Shown piece after piece: positions 14,981 through 24,013 of a stretch of 36,819 nt of DNA (within the stretch, counting starts at the first letter, position 1; the number at the start of each line of letters is the position of its first letter). The notes beneath the pieces were generated by a model. That model saw only the letters and a program-made list of their open reading frames with translations. It did not search any database and was not told the origin of the DNA. This DNA comes from Nonomuraea deserti (GTDB taxonomy: Bacteria > Actinomycetota > Actinomycetes > Streptosporangiales > Streptosporangiaceae), in NCBI RefSeq assembly GCF_004348685.1, contig NZ_SMKO01000089.1, positions 1 through 36,819 of the forward strand, in the 5' to 3' direction. Both the position numbers and the translations under genes were made by a program.

Positions 14981-16918
14981 ATGATCCCCCGCCGTCGATT
15001 CCTGCAGGTCGCCGCCGCCGCCACGGTCGCCGCCGGCCTGCCGGCCACAGCCGCTCACGCCGCCACACCCGCCGAAGGCACGCTCACCGACCTGGGCCCC
15101 GCCAGCGTCGCCAGCCCTCTCGGCAACGCCGAGTTCGTCGGCGGCGTGCTTTACGCCGGATCGCGCGGGCTGTCGCCCAACGTGGTCGGCGCCTACGACC
15201 TGGCCGAGGATTCGGTCACCGCCCATTTCGACATCCCCACGGGCATCGGGGTGTGGGCGATGTGCAAGGTCGGTACCGACGTCTACGTCGGCACCCACGC
15301 CAAGTCCGACCTGTACAAGCTCGACACGGTGGCCGGCACGGTCACGAAGGTCGCCTCCTTCCCCGACCACTTCATCTGGACCCTCGCCGCCGCCCCCGAC
15401 GGCAAGGTCTACCTGGGCACGTCGGAGCCGGGCAAGGTCAAGGAGTACGACCCCGCCACCGGCGCCACCCGCGACCTGGGCGAGGCCGTGCCGGGCGAGG
15501 CGTACGTGCGCGCCGTCCAGGCCGACGACACGCACGTCTACGCCGGCGTCGGCGCCAACGCCCATCTCATCGCGATCGACAGGGCCACCGGCGAGCGGCG
15601 CGACCTGCTGCCGCCCGAGCTGGCCGACCGCGACTGGGTGTCGAGCATGGACGTCTCCGACACCCACATCGCCGGAGGCATGAACTCGCTGGCCGAGCTG
15701 ATCATCCTGAACAAGGCCGACCCGTCCGACCACCGGGTCGTCAAGGCCACGGCCCCGGGCGAGAAGTACATCGTCTCGGTCCTCATCCACGACGGCCACG
15801 TCTACTTCGCGGGCCGGCCCACCGGCACCTTCTACCGCTGCCGGCTGGACACCGGCGAGCTGGAGGTCCTCGGCGTGCCGTACTTCGAGGCCGCCACCCA
15901 CCGCATCCTGGCCCACGAGGGCCGCGTCTACGGCGTGCAGGACAACGCGGTGTTCGTCTACGACCCGGCGACCGGCGCGCTGGACTACCGCAACCTGGTG
16001 CAGCGCGGTTTCCGGGCGGCGCCGGAAGAGCCGATGTCGGTGCACTCCGACGGCGAGCGTGTCTACGTCGGCGGCAAGAGCGGCGCCGACATCCACGACC
16101 TGGCCACCGGCGAGGTCACCCGGCTGTCCATCCCCGGCGAGCCGAAGACCATGCTCACCGTCGGGGACACCACCTACCTCGGCGTCTACACGCAGGCCGC
16201 GCTCTACTCCCACCGCGCCGGCGACACCGAGGCCGAACTGCTGGCGCGCACCGGCAACCAGCAGGACCGGCCGCGCGATCTCGCCTACGACGACCGGACC
16301 GGCGTGCTCGTGATGCCCACCCAACCCGAGCCCGGCCACATGAACGGCGCGCTGTCCTTCTACTCCCCGCGCACCGGCGAGTACGTCACCCAGCGCCCCG
16401 CCGTCGAGCGCCAGACGGTCTACTCGGTCGTCACCCGGCGCGGCATCGCCTATCTCGGCACGCTCACCCAGGAGGGCCTCGGCCTGCCGCCGGTCACCTC
16501 CACCGCGCGCCTGGCCGCCTACGACCTGTCGGCGCGCGAGTTGTTGTGGCAGGTCGAGCCCGTCCCCGACGCCCGCTACATGTCCGCGCTCGCGCTCGGC
16601 CCGAGGCACGTGTACGGCATGGCGAGCACGGGCGTGGTCTTCGAGTTCGACCCGCGGGCCCGGAAGGTCACCCGCACGCTCCAGGTCGGGGCGAAGGGTG
16701 GGGACCTGTTCGTCATGGGCCGGGTGGCGTACTGCGGCGACGGCGACAAGGTGTACAAGATCGACCTGGAGACGTTCACCGCGAAGGCCATCGTGAGCGG
16801 GCTGGCGGGCCAGTGGTTCGGCGGCGAGCCCAAGCTGGCCCTCGACCCGTCCCACCGCGCCCTGTACGGAGTCAAGGACCGCAATCTGGTGCGCATCGCC
16901 ATCAGCGGCGGGAGGTGA
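14981..16918 (+). CDS. Tat-exported beta-propeller protein (YncE/PQQ-like repeats)
   Basis: 645 aa. The N-terminus MIPRRRFLQVAAAATVAAG has the twin-arginine motif RRRFLQ, a hydrophobic stretch and an AHA cleavage site (about 27-29), so export is by the Tat route, folded. The rest is a propeller with blades such as VYVGTHAKSDLYKLDTVAGTV, VYLGTSEPGKVKEYDPATG and VYVGGKSGADIHDLATGEV. ATG 14981 is preferred over the upstream GTG because AGGGAG sits 6 nt before it. It is a divergent paralog of the 12375-14357 gene. The use of Tat here and Sec there is odd for sisters and may mean a cofactor or folding need. No enzyme motif is seen; ligand binding is a guess. Confidence 0.82.
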   Translation: MIPRRRFLQVAAAATVAAGLPATAAHAATPAEGTLTDLGPASVASPLGNAEFVGGVLYAGSRGLSPNVVGAYDLAEDSVTAHFDIPTGIGVWAMCKVGTDVYVGTHAKSDLYKLDTVAGTVTKVASFPDHFIWTLAAAPDGKVYLGTSEPGKVKEYDPATGATRDLGEAVPGEAYVRAVQADDTHVYAGVGANAHLIAIDRATGERRDLLPPELADRDWVSSMDVSDTHIAGGMNSLAELIILNKADPSDHRVVKATAPGEKYIVSVLIHDGHVYFAGRPTGTFYRCRLDTGELEVLGVPYFEAATHRILAHEGRVYGVQDNAVFVYDPATGALDYRNLVQRGFRAAPEEPMSVHSDGERVYVGGKSGADIHDLATGEVTRLSIPGEPKTMLTVGDTTYLGVYTQAALYSHRAGDTEAELLARTGNQQDRPRDLAYDDRTGVLVMPTQPEPGHMNGALSFYSPRTGEYVTQRPAVERQTVYSVVTRRGIAYLGTLTQEGLGLPPVTSTARLAAYDLSARELLWQVEPVPDARYMSALALGPRHVYGMASTGVVFEFDPRARKVTRTLQVGAKGGDLFVMGRVAYCGDGDKVYKIDLETFTAKAIVSGLAGQWFGGEPKLALDPSHRALYGVKDRNLVRIAISGGR

Positions 16919-17065
16919 CCTCCACCACGGCCACCACGTGATCTTCAGCTGCCCTCACCGGCTCTGAACGGGAGCGTGGTGGCCGTGCTCGTGTCCGCCG
17001 CGGCACCGAGGTTCGCGAACGAGAACGAAGGCGCCAGGTGAGGGAAAACTCTGGATTTCTTCCCC

Positions 17066-17104
17066 CCAGAATACTTGTAAGTAGTGCAGATTCTGGAAAT
17101 TTCC
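17066..17104 (+). promoter_or_regulatory. nested palindromes upstream of isocitrate lyase
   Basis: In an AT-richer patch 90-130 bp before aceA, arms CCAGAAT / ATTCTGG (17066-17072 and 17090-17096) enclose TACTTGTAAGTA (17072-17083, palindromic arms of 5). The right arm runs into the perfect palindrome GGAAATTTCC (17095-17104). This is where RamB or another carbon regulator would bind. I do not find a close match to the corynebacterial RamB box, so the factor is not named. Confidence 0.5.
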
Positions 17105-17193
17105 GTGAATCTTGTCCTCGTCGCCGACTTTCGACCGTGGTGCCGGGGGCAGAAGACTCGGCGTAAGCCCCAGGGGACGACGAAGGAGTGATC

Positions 17194-18477
<1,284 letters not shown>

Positions 18478-18532
18478 GCGCCTGAACGCGCCGGCCACCT
18501 CCAGGGCATGCGAGGGTTCCCCGGCGTCTCAC

Positions 18533-18578
18533 AGGAAAGGCCGCGCCAGTCCTCCCCAGCACTGGCGCGGCCTTTCCT
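18533..18578. terminator. strong bidirectional terminator between aceA and the kinase gene
   Basis: Perfect 18-bp stem AGGAAAGGCCGCGCCAGT / ACTGGCGCGGCCTTTCCT with a 10-nt loop, followed by TCA. A T/A-rich outer stem on both sides lets it work for both convergent genes; its right edge touches the kinase stop codon. Confidence 0.9.
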
Positions 18579-20167
18579 CATGAGGTGCCGGTGGGCGTCG
18601 GTGCCGGGGTGTCCCGCCCGGGCGTGGAGGGACCCGGCGACTCGCCGGGCCCGTCCTGGGGGATCGTGGTGACCGACGATGACGGCCGCGGGCAGTCGCG
18701 CCCGGCCATGGTGCCGCGCCTCCTGCCGGCCGGGTCCGCGCACGCGCCGGGGCCGTCCCCGCGGGGCTCCTCCGGCCTGGCGGCGCCGGACGGGCGGCCT
18801 CCCGGCGGCCGGAACGTGTCCCACCGATGAGGTGCGGGGCCGCGGACGCCCTCCTTCGTACGGGTGCGCGTGACGAACACCGTGGGCGTGGCGGGCGCCG
18901 TCGCCGGCACGGTCCGGGTGGGCGGCACGCGCCCTGCCGGGGTGGCGACGGGGCGCGTGGTGGACGCGGCGCTGCCCTCCGAGCGCACGGCGGGCGGCGG
19001 GTCCCCGGGCAGCAGCGAGCCGCCCCCGATGGGCGCGCCGTCCGCCCCCGACGCCGCGATCACCGTGATGGCCGCGATCGAGACCGTGGCCAGCGCGGCG
19101 AAGCTGGCGTGCGACAGGCTCGCTCCGGCCCTGGCCCTGCGGCGCCTGCGGGATCGTTCCAAGCCCGCCTCCCCGGGGGCGGCGGCGCACGCGCCGGACC
19201 CTGTCCCGGTGCCCCCGTGCCGTACCCGCCTCCCTCCTGGCGGGTACGGCACGGGGGTCCAGATCTCTCTCAGCACCTCGTCGACCGCCTGGCGCAGATC
19301 CCACGGATCGCCCACGCCGCCGGCGGCGAGCAGCACCCGCAGCAGGTCGGCGGCCCGTGGCCGGTCGGCGGGCTCCTTGGCCAGCGCCGCCCCGGCGGCG
19401 GGCCGCAGCAGGGCGGGCACGCCCTCGATCCGCGGCGGCTCGAACAGGATGCGCCGGGTCAGCACATCCGCCTCCCCGCTTCCGAACGGGTGGTGCCCCG
19501 TGGCGGCGAACGCCACCACGCACCCCCACGCGAACACGTCGGACGGCGGCAGCGCCGCCATGCCCGTCAGGCTGCCCGCCAGCCGCTCCGGCGCCACCCA
19601 CCCGGGACTGCCCATGACCTGCCCGGCCTGCGTGTGGGCGGACAGCGTGTCGACGTCGCAGGCGATGCCGAAGTCGATGACCCGCGGCCCTCTCGTGGAC
19701 AGCAGCACGTTGCCCGGCTTGAGGTCCCGGTGCACGAGCCCGGCCTCGTGGACCGCGACCAGCGCCGCGGCGACGCCGAGCGCCACGCCGTAGGCGCGGT
19801 CGGGCGTCAGCGGCCCCTCCGCCTGGACGACCTGGGAGAGCGCGGGGCCCGGGATGTACTCGGTGACCAGGTAGGGCCGGCCCTGGTCGGTGCCGTGCTC
19901 GACGACGGCGGCCGTGCAGAACGGCACCAGTCTGCGCGAGAAGGCCACTTCCTCGGCGAAGCGGGCGCGCAACGTGGCATCGTTGAGGTGCACCGCATGT
20001 GGTGTCTTGAGCGCCACCAGGCCACCCTGAGGGTGTTCGGCCAGATAGACGACTCCCATCCCGCCCGCGCCGAGGCGGCCCAGCAGCAGATATCGCCCGA
20101 TGATGACCGGGTCGCCCACCGTAAGCGGTCGCACGCCGGCAGGCATGTCGCTCGCACCACGCGCCAT
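18578..20167 (-). CDS. transmembrane serine/threonine protein kinase
   Basis: 529 aa. The N-terminal Hanks-type kinase domain has the glycine loop LGAGGMGVVY (about 32-41), Lys54, HRDLKPGN with Asp about 148, DFG (165-167) and APE (about 192-194). A low-complexity Arg-rich stretch then leads to one transmembrane helix (roughly 365-385) and a Pro/Thr-rich extracytoplasmic tail of about 140 residues with no PASTA or other known sensor domain. ATG 20167 is preferred: an AGGAAGGG lies about 10 nt upstream, and the longer frame adds a non-conserved N-terminus. It converges on aceA and lies 168 bp after the SIP gene on the same strand. Its substrates are unknown. Confidence 0.9.
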   Translation of the reverse strand: MARGASDMPAGVRPLTVGDPVIIGRYLLLGRLGAGGMGVVYLAEHPQGGLVALKTPHAVHLNDATLRARFAEEVAFSRRLVPFCTAAVVEHGTDQGRPYLVTEYIPGPALSQVVQAEGPLTPDRAYGVALGVAAALVAVHEAGLVHRDLKPGNVLLSTRGPRVIDFGIACDVDTLSAHTQAGQVMGSPGWVAPERLAGSLTGMAALPPSDVFAWGCVVAFAATGHHPFGSGEADVLTRRILFEPPRIEGVPALLRPAAGAALAKEPADRPRAADLLRVLLAAGGVGDPWDLRQAVDEVLREIWTPVPYPPGGRRVRHGGTGTGSGACAAAPGEAGLERSRRRRRARAGASLSHASFAALATVSIAAITVIAASGADGAPIGGGSLLPGDPPPAVRSEGSAASTTRPVATPAGRVPPTRTVPATAPATPTVFVTRTRTKEGVRGPAPHRWDTFRPPGGRPSGAARPEEPRGDGPGACADPAGRRRGTMAGRDCPRPSSSVTTIPQDGPGESPGPSTPGRDTPAPTPTGTS

Positions 20168-20335
20168 CCGGGTTTCGCCCTTCCTGTCTGGAACACGGCA
20201 CAGCACACTGTGACCGCATCCAGGCAGGCTTTCCGCATGTCTTGCATAAGCGGTATCAGAGGTAAGGAGTTCGTTCCTCCGGGGTGAGGAAGCCATGTGA
20301 CGTAAGTGGCGTTTCGTCCCCTGCGAGGGCGGGGG

Positions 20336-21172
20336 TCAGGAGGCGATCGCGGCCGCCTCTTCCGCCTCGACCTGGCGGTTCCAGTCCTTCTTGACCGCCC
20401 GCCAGCCCTCGTCGTCCACCCCCGCGCGCCAGTAACCGGAAATGGACAGCCGGTCCAGCGGGACGCCCCGCTCGAGCCGCAGGTGCCGGCGGAGCTGCTT
20501 GACGAACCCCGCCTCCCCGTGCACGAACGCGTGCACGTCACCCTCGGGGAACTCCAGCTCCCGCACCGCCTGCACGAGCGCGTGGCCCACGGGACGGTCG
20601 CCGCGATACAGCCACAGGATCCGCGCGTCGGCGGCGGATTCGAGCTTCTGCTCGTCGCCGGGCCCGTCCACCTCCACCAGGACGTGGGCGAGCGCCCCCT
20701 GAGGCAGCGCTTGGAGCGAGGCCGCGATCGCGGGCAGCGCGCTCTCGTCGCCCACGAGGAGGTGCCAGTCCGCCTCGGAGTCGGGTGCGTAGCCGCCGCC
20801 GGGGCCGAGCATGAGCAGGACGTCCCCAGGCTTCGCCGCGGCGGCCCACGGCCCGGCCAGCCCCTCGTCGCCGTGCACGACGAAGTCGAGGGTCAGCTCG
20901 CGCGTGTCAGGGTCCCAGGCGCGCACGGTGTAGGTGCGCAGCCGTGGCCAGTGCTCGCGCGGCATGGTCTCGCGGCACGTCTTCACGCTGAACGGCTCGG
21001 GATAGTCGACGTCCTCGTACGGAAAGACCAGCTTCACGTAGTGGTCGGTGAGCCCTGTGGTGGCGAATTCGGACAGCCCGTCGCCCCCGAGCACGACGCG
21101 CACCATAAGCCGCGAGATCCACTCGGTCCGCAGGACGACGCCTCTATGATGATCTGTGGGCTTCTCAGCCAT
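20336..21172 (-). CDS. siderophore-interacting protein (ferric-siderophore reductase)
   Basis: 278 aa flavoprotein of the SIP / ViuB family, which reduces ferric siderophores in the cytoplasm with NAD(P)H to free the iron. The FAD-binding N-terminal barrel shows LRTYTVRAW (RxYTxR-like) and DFVVHGDEGLAGPWA. The C-terminal SIP domain has LLVGDESALPAIAASL and HAFVHGEAGFVKQLRRHL, ending in SGYWRAGVDDEGW, a family hallmark. ATG 21172 follows CAGGGGG. The frame extends upstream through the iron box, so the longer start is rejected. No siderophore synthase or uptake gene is nearby, so it may serve xenosiderophores or a locus elsewhere. Confidence 0.92.
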   Translation of the reverse strand: MAEKPTDHHRGVVLRTEWISRLMVRVVLGGDGLSEFATTGLTDHYVKLVFPYEDVDYPEPFSVKTCRETMPREHWPRLRTYTVRAWDPDTRELTLDFVVHGDEGLAGPWAAAAKPGDVLLMLGPGGGYAPDSEADWHLLVGDESALPAIAASLQALPQGALAHVLVEVDGPGDEQKLESAADARILWLYRGDRPVGHALVQAVRELEFPEGDVHAFVHGEAGFVKQLRRHLRLERGVPLDRLSISGYWRAGVDDEGWRAVKKDWNRQVEAEEAAAIAS

Positions 21173-21191
21173 TCGCACAGCCCCCTGATTC

Positions 21192-21211
21192 AGGTTAGGT
21201 ATACCTAACCT
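21192..21211. promoter_or_regulatory. iron box (IdeR/DmdR-type operator)
   Basis: A perfect 18-bp palindrome GGTTAGGTATACCTAACC (21193-21210), extended by an A/T pair, sits 20 bp before the SIP start. It contains the TTAGG / CCTAA arms bound by iron-loaded IdeR/DmdR repressors. The SIP gene should therefore be switched on when iron is scarce. Confidence 0.88.
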
Positions 21212-21269
21212 TACACGGTGTCGATCTGCCGCCGCATGCCGATCGCCGGAAAAAGGGACACGACACAAC

Positions 21270-22247
21270 TCATGCCGCGGCCGGATCCCCTAGCGAACCC
21301 GGCCGGTCGGCCACCGCCCCCAGGAACTTCGCCATGTGCCGGAATGCCAGCCGCGCCTCCGGCAGCACGTCCGCCAGGATCGGGAAGACGTGCGGCATGC
21401 GGTCCCATTCCTCGTATCTGACCGGCACCCCGGCCTGGCGTGCCCGCTCGGCGACGCGCCTGCCCTCGTCGCGCAGCACCTCCGTCGACCCCGTCACGAT
21501 CATGAGGGGCGGCAGCGCCGTGAAGTCGCCGTGCACCGGCGACACCAGCGGATCCCGCGGATCCAGCCCGGCGGTCCACCTGCGGGCCAGCCAGCGCACC
21601 CGGCCGGCCGGCAGCATGGGGTCCTGCCAGCGGTTCGCGTGGCGCGGAGCGTCGGTCAGGTCCGCCCACGGCGACAGGCAGATCGCCGCCGCGGGCAGCG
21701 GCAGTCCCCGGTCGCGCAGCGCGAGCAGAGTCGCCAGCGTCAGGTGACCGCCGGCCGAATCGCCCGCGAGCACGATGTCCTCGGCCTCGTGGCCGCGCCG
21801 CAGCAGGCAGTCGTAGGCGCCCACCGCGTCCGCCAGCGAGTCGGCCAGCGTGTGCACGGGCCCCTGCCGGTAGTCGAGCGCCAGCACCGGCCGCCCCGCC
21901 GCCGCCGACAGCCGCCAGGTGATCGGCCGGTGCGTGCCCGGCGAGCACGAGAAGTATCCGCCGCCGTGGAAGTAGAGCACCACCTTGCGCTCGTCGAGAC
22001 CGTCCCCGCCGCGCACCCACTCGCCGCCGCACGACGAGAGCACCGCGGGCGCGATCGCGACATGCTCGGGATACGGCATCTGCACGAGCCGCGCGAGGTC
22101 CCCGAGCCTGGCCGCGCAGACCAGCGCCAGCGGGTGGCGCATCAACAGGATGGACGCGGGCTTCAACGTGCCGCGCATGAAACCGGTGAGCGCGCGGGCC
22201 TGCCAGCTCAGGGGGTATTCAGGAACTACGTCCCCGTCGATCCGCAT
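21270..22247 (-). CDS. alpha/beta hydrolase, hormone-sensitive lipase family
   Basis: 325 aa cytoplasmic esterase or lipase. The HSL signature HGGGY (94-98) forms the oxyanion hole and GDSAGG contains nucleophile Ser164. The acid and His lie in VTGSTEVLRDEG (about 251-262) and MPHVF (His about 286). The usual acid position reads Glu (GSTE) and an Asp follows four residues later, so the acid residue is uncertain. The usual YRLAPE after the second strand is changed to YRQGPVHT. ATG 22247 follows GGAGG with ideal spacing. It ends 97 bp from the SIP start on the same strand and is divergent from the ABC exporter. The substrate is unknown. Confidence 0.88.
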   Translation of the reverse strand: MRIDGDVVPEYPLSWQARALTGFMRGTLKPASILLMRHPLALVCAARLGDLARLVQMPYPEHVAIAPAVLSSCGGEWVRGGDGLDERKVVLYFHGGGYFSCSPGTHRPITWRLSAAAGRPVLALDYRQGPVHTLADSLADAVGAYDCLLRRGHEAEDIVLAGDSAGGHLTLATLLALRDRGLPLPAAAICLSPWADLTDAPRHANRWQDPMLPAGRVRWLARRWTAGLDPRDPLVSPVHGDFTALPPLMIVTGSTEVLRDEGRRVAERARQAGVPVRYEEWDRMPHVFPILADVLPEARLAFRHMAKFLGAVADRPGSLGDPAAA

Positions 22248-22332
22248 ATCGGTCCTCCAGTAAGTCCCCTTCCCCCTCTCGCCGGCTCCTACCGGCCAGT
22301 AAGTATCTGGATCCCCGCAGCGCTAAAACGCG

Positions 22333-22435
22333 TTGCGAGCCGCCGGGGCCGCAACGGATAATTTCCTGCTTCTCGTCGGCAGACCCGCGCACGGGTCCGG
22401 ACACGGTGGGTCACCGTGTCATCACTCCCCGGAGG
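22333..22435 (+). promoter_or_regulatory. promoter, 5' leader hairpin and ribosome binding site of the ABC exporter operon
   Basis: -35 TTGCGA (22333-22338), 18-bp spacer, -10 GATAAT (22357-22362). Downstream a perfect inverted repeat ACACGGTG-GGT-CACCGTGT (22401-22419) lies in the transcribed leader. GGAGG at 22431-22435 is the best ribosome binding site. The hairpin overlaps the only standard start codon (GTG 22406). Confidence 0.55.
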
Positions 22436-23230
22436 TGCAAAACCATACCGCTCTATGCCCGGCTCGTCCGGTACGGCTTCAGGAAACACGCCACCTACGT
22501 CGCGGCCGCGCTCGCCGGCGCCTTCACCAACAGCGTGTTCGGCATCCTGCGCGCCTACATCCTCATCGCGCTGTGGCAGGCCCGCCCGGGCCTGGCCGGC
22601 TACGACATCACCGACGCCATCACGTACTGCTTCGTCACCCAGGCGTTCATCGCGCCGATGCAGCTGTTCGGTGGCGGCCTCGGCATACCCGAACGCATCC
22701 GCAGCGGCGACATCGCGCTCGACCTCGTCCGCCCCGCCCCGCTCCAGGCCTGGACCCTCGCCGAGGACGTCGGCAGGGCCGCCTACCTCTTCCTGGCGCG
22801 TGGCATCCCGCCCATGCTGGTCGGCGCGGTCGTGTTCGGCGTCGTCGTCCCCGGTGGCCCCGGCCGGTGGGTGGCGTTCCTGACCGGCTTCGCGCTCGCC
22901 ATCGTCGTCAGCTTCGGCTGGCGCTACCTCATCGCCCTGTCGGTCTGCTGGCTCGTCGACGACCGCGGCGTGGCCGTCCTGTCGATGGTGCTCACCACGT
23001 TCTTCAGCGGCATGATGGTGCCCCTGCACATCTTCCCCGGCTGGCTGGCCGACGTCGCCAGGTCGCTGCCGTGGGCCGCCATGGTCCAGTTGCCCACCGA
23101 CCTCTACCTCGGCAAGGCCCCCGTCATGGAGACGCTCGCCTTCCAGGCCTTCTGGGCGGCGGTCCTGCTCGGGCTCGGCGCCCTCGGCACCAGGGCGATC
23201 CGCCACAAGGTGGTGATCCAGGGTGGTTAG
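22406..23230 (+). CDS. ABC exporter permease subunit 1 (DUF990-type)
   Basis: About 261-274 aa with six hydrophobic helices. The start KHATYVAAALAGAFTNSVFG and the later RSGDIALDLVRPAPLQAWTLAEDVGRA match the ABC-2-like DUF990 permeases that occur in pairs with one ATPase. The only standard start in frame is GTG 22406, but it lies within a hairpin, has no Shine-Dalgarno and adds 13 residues unlike the family. GGAGG at 22431 points to an ATA at 22445 (then PLYARLVRYGFRK), which gives a family-like N-terminus. The stop overlaps the next gene by 8 bp. The exported substrate is unknown. Confidence 0.83.
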   Translation: MGHRVITPRRCKTIPLYARLVRYGFRKHATYVAAALAGAFTNSVFGILRAYILIALWQARPGLAGYDITDAITYCFVTQAFIAPMQLFGGGLGIPERIRSGDIALDLVRPAPLQAWTLAEDVGRAAYLFLARGIPPMLVGAVVFGVVVPGGPGRWVAFLTGFALAIVVSFGWRYLIALSVCWLVDDRGVAVLSMVLTTFFSGMMVPLHIFPGWLADVARSLPWAAMVQLPTDLYLGKAPVMETLAFQAFWAAVLLGLGALGTRAIRHKVVIQGG

Positions 23231-24011
23231 CATCTATGCCCGGCTGGCCTGGACCTGGACCCGCGCCGCCGCCGCCTACCCCGGCTCCTTCGTGCTGATG
23301 ATCGTGCTCGGCTTCGCCACGACCGCGCTCGACGTCGCCGTGATCCTGGTCGTCTTCGCCAACACCACCACACTCGCCGGCTTCTCCCGCGACGAGGTCC
23401 TCTTCCTGTACGGCACCGCCAGCCTCGCCTTCACCGTCTGCGACATGTTCGTCAGCAACATCGACCGGGTGAGCCAGCACATCAAGGCCGGCACCTTCGA
23501 CACGTTCCTCATCAGACCGGTGAGCGCGTGGCTCCAGCTCTGCGCCGACCGCTTCAACGCCAACAGGATCGGGCGCGTCCTTCAGGCGGGGCTCGTGCTC
23601 GGCTACGCCGTCGCCGCGCTCGACCTCGACTGGCGGCGCGCCTGGATGATCCCCGTCATGGTGATCACCGGGATCGTCATCTTCAGCGCGCTCTGGACGC
23701 TGGCCGGCGCGGTGCAGTTCGTGCTCACGGACGCGCCGGAGCTGGTCAACGCCTTCACCTACGGCGGCCACCAGCTCACCCAGTACCCACTCAGCATCTA
23801 TGCCCGCGACCTGGTCAGGAGCGTGACCTACGTGCTCCCGCTGGCCTTCGTCAACTGGCAGCCGGGCCTGTACGCGCTGGGCAGGGACGACCCCCTCGGC
23901 ACGCCCGAGTTCATGCGTTTCCTCGGGCCGGCCGCCGCGCTGGCCCTCGCCCTGGCGGCCGCGCTCGCCTGGCGGCAGGGCATCAGGCACTACCGATCCA
24001 CGGGGAGTTGA
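23223..24011 (+). CDS. ABC exporter permease subunit 2 (DUF990-type)
   Basis: 262 aa with six predicted helices. The segment HIKAGTFDTFLIRPVSAWLQLCADRF corresponds to SGDIALDLVRPAPLQAW of the first permease, showing they are homologous halves of one channel, and the C-terminus FVNWQPGLYALGRDDP is typical of this family. The GTG start at 23223 overlaps the first permease stop, so translation is coupled. The stop is 2 nt before the ATPase start. The set of two permeases and an ATPase is a complete exporter. Confidence 0.85.
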   Translation: MVSIYARLAWTWTRAAAAYPGSFVLMIVLGFATTALDVAVILVVFANTTTLAGFSRDEVLFLYGTASLAFTVCDMFVSNIDRVSQHIKAGTFDTFLIRPVSAWLQLCADRFNANRIGRVLQAGLVLGYAVAALDLDWRRAWMIPVMVITGIVIFSALWTLAGAVQFVLTDAPELVNAFTYGGHQLTQYPLSIYARDLVRSVTYVLPLAFVNWQPGLYALGRDDPLGTPEFMRFLGPAAALALALAAALAWRQGIRHYRSTGS

Positions 24012-24013
24012 CC

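Noticed and set aside
14417..16855. 812-codon minus-strand frame opposite the Tat propeller gene
   Set aside because: It has no start signal and reads as low-complexity Gly/Arg/Val/Asp-rich translation. It also crosses the tandem repeat; the plus strand has a Tat signal and propeller blades.
17066..17104. known RamB box
   Set aside because: No match better than about 6 of 11 to the corynebacterial consensus as I recall it; reported only as unassigned palindromes.
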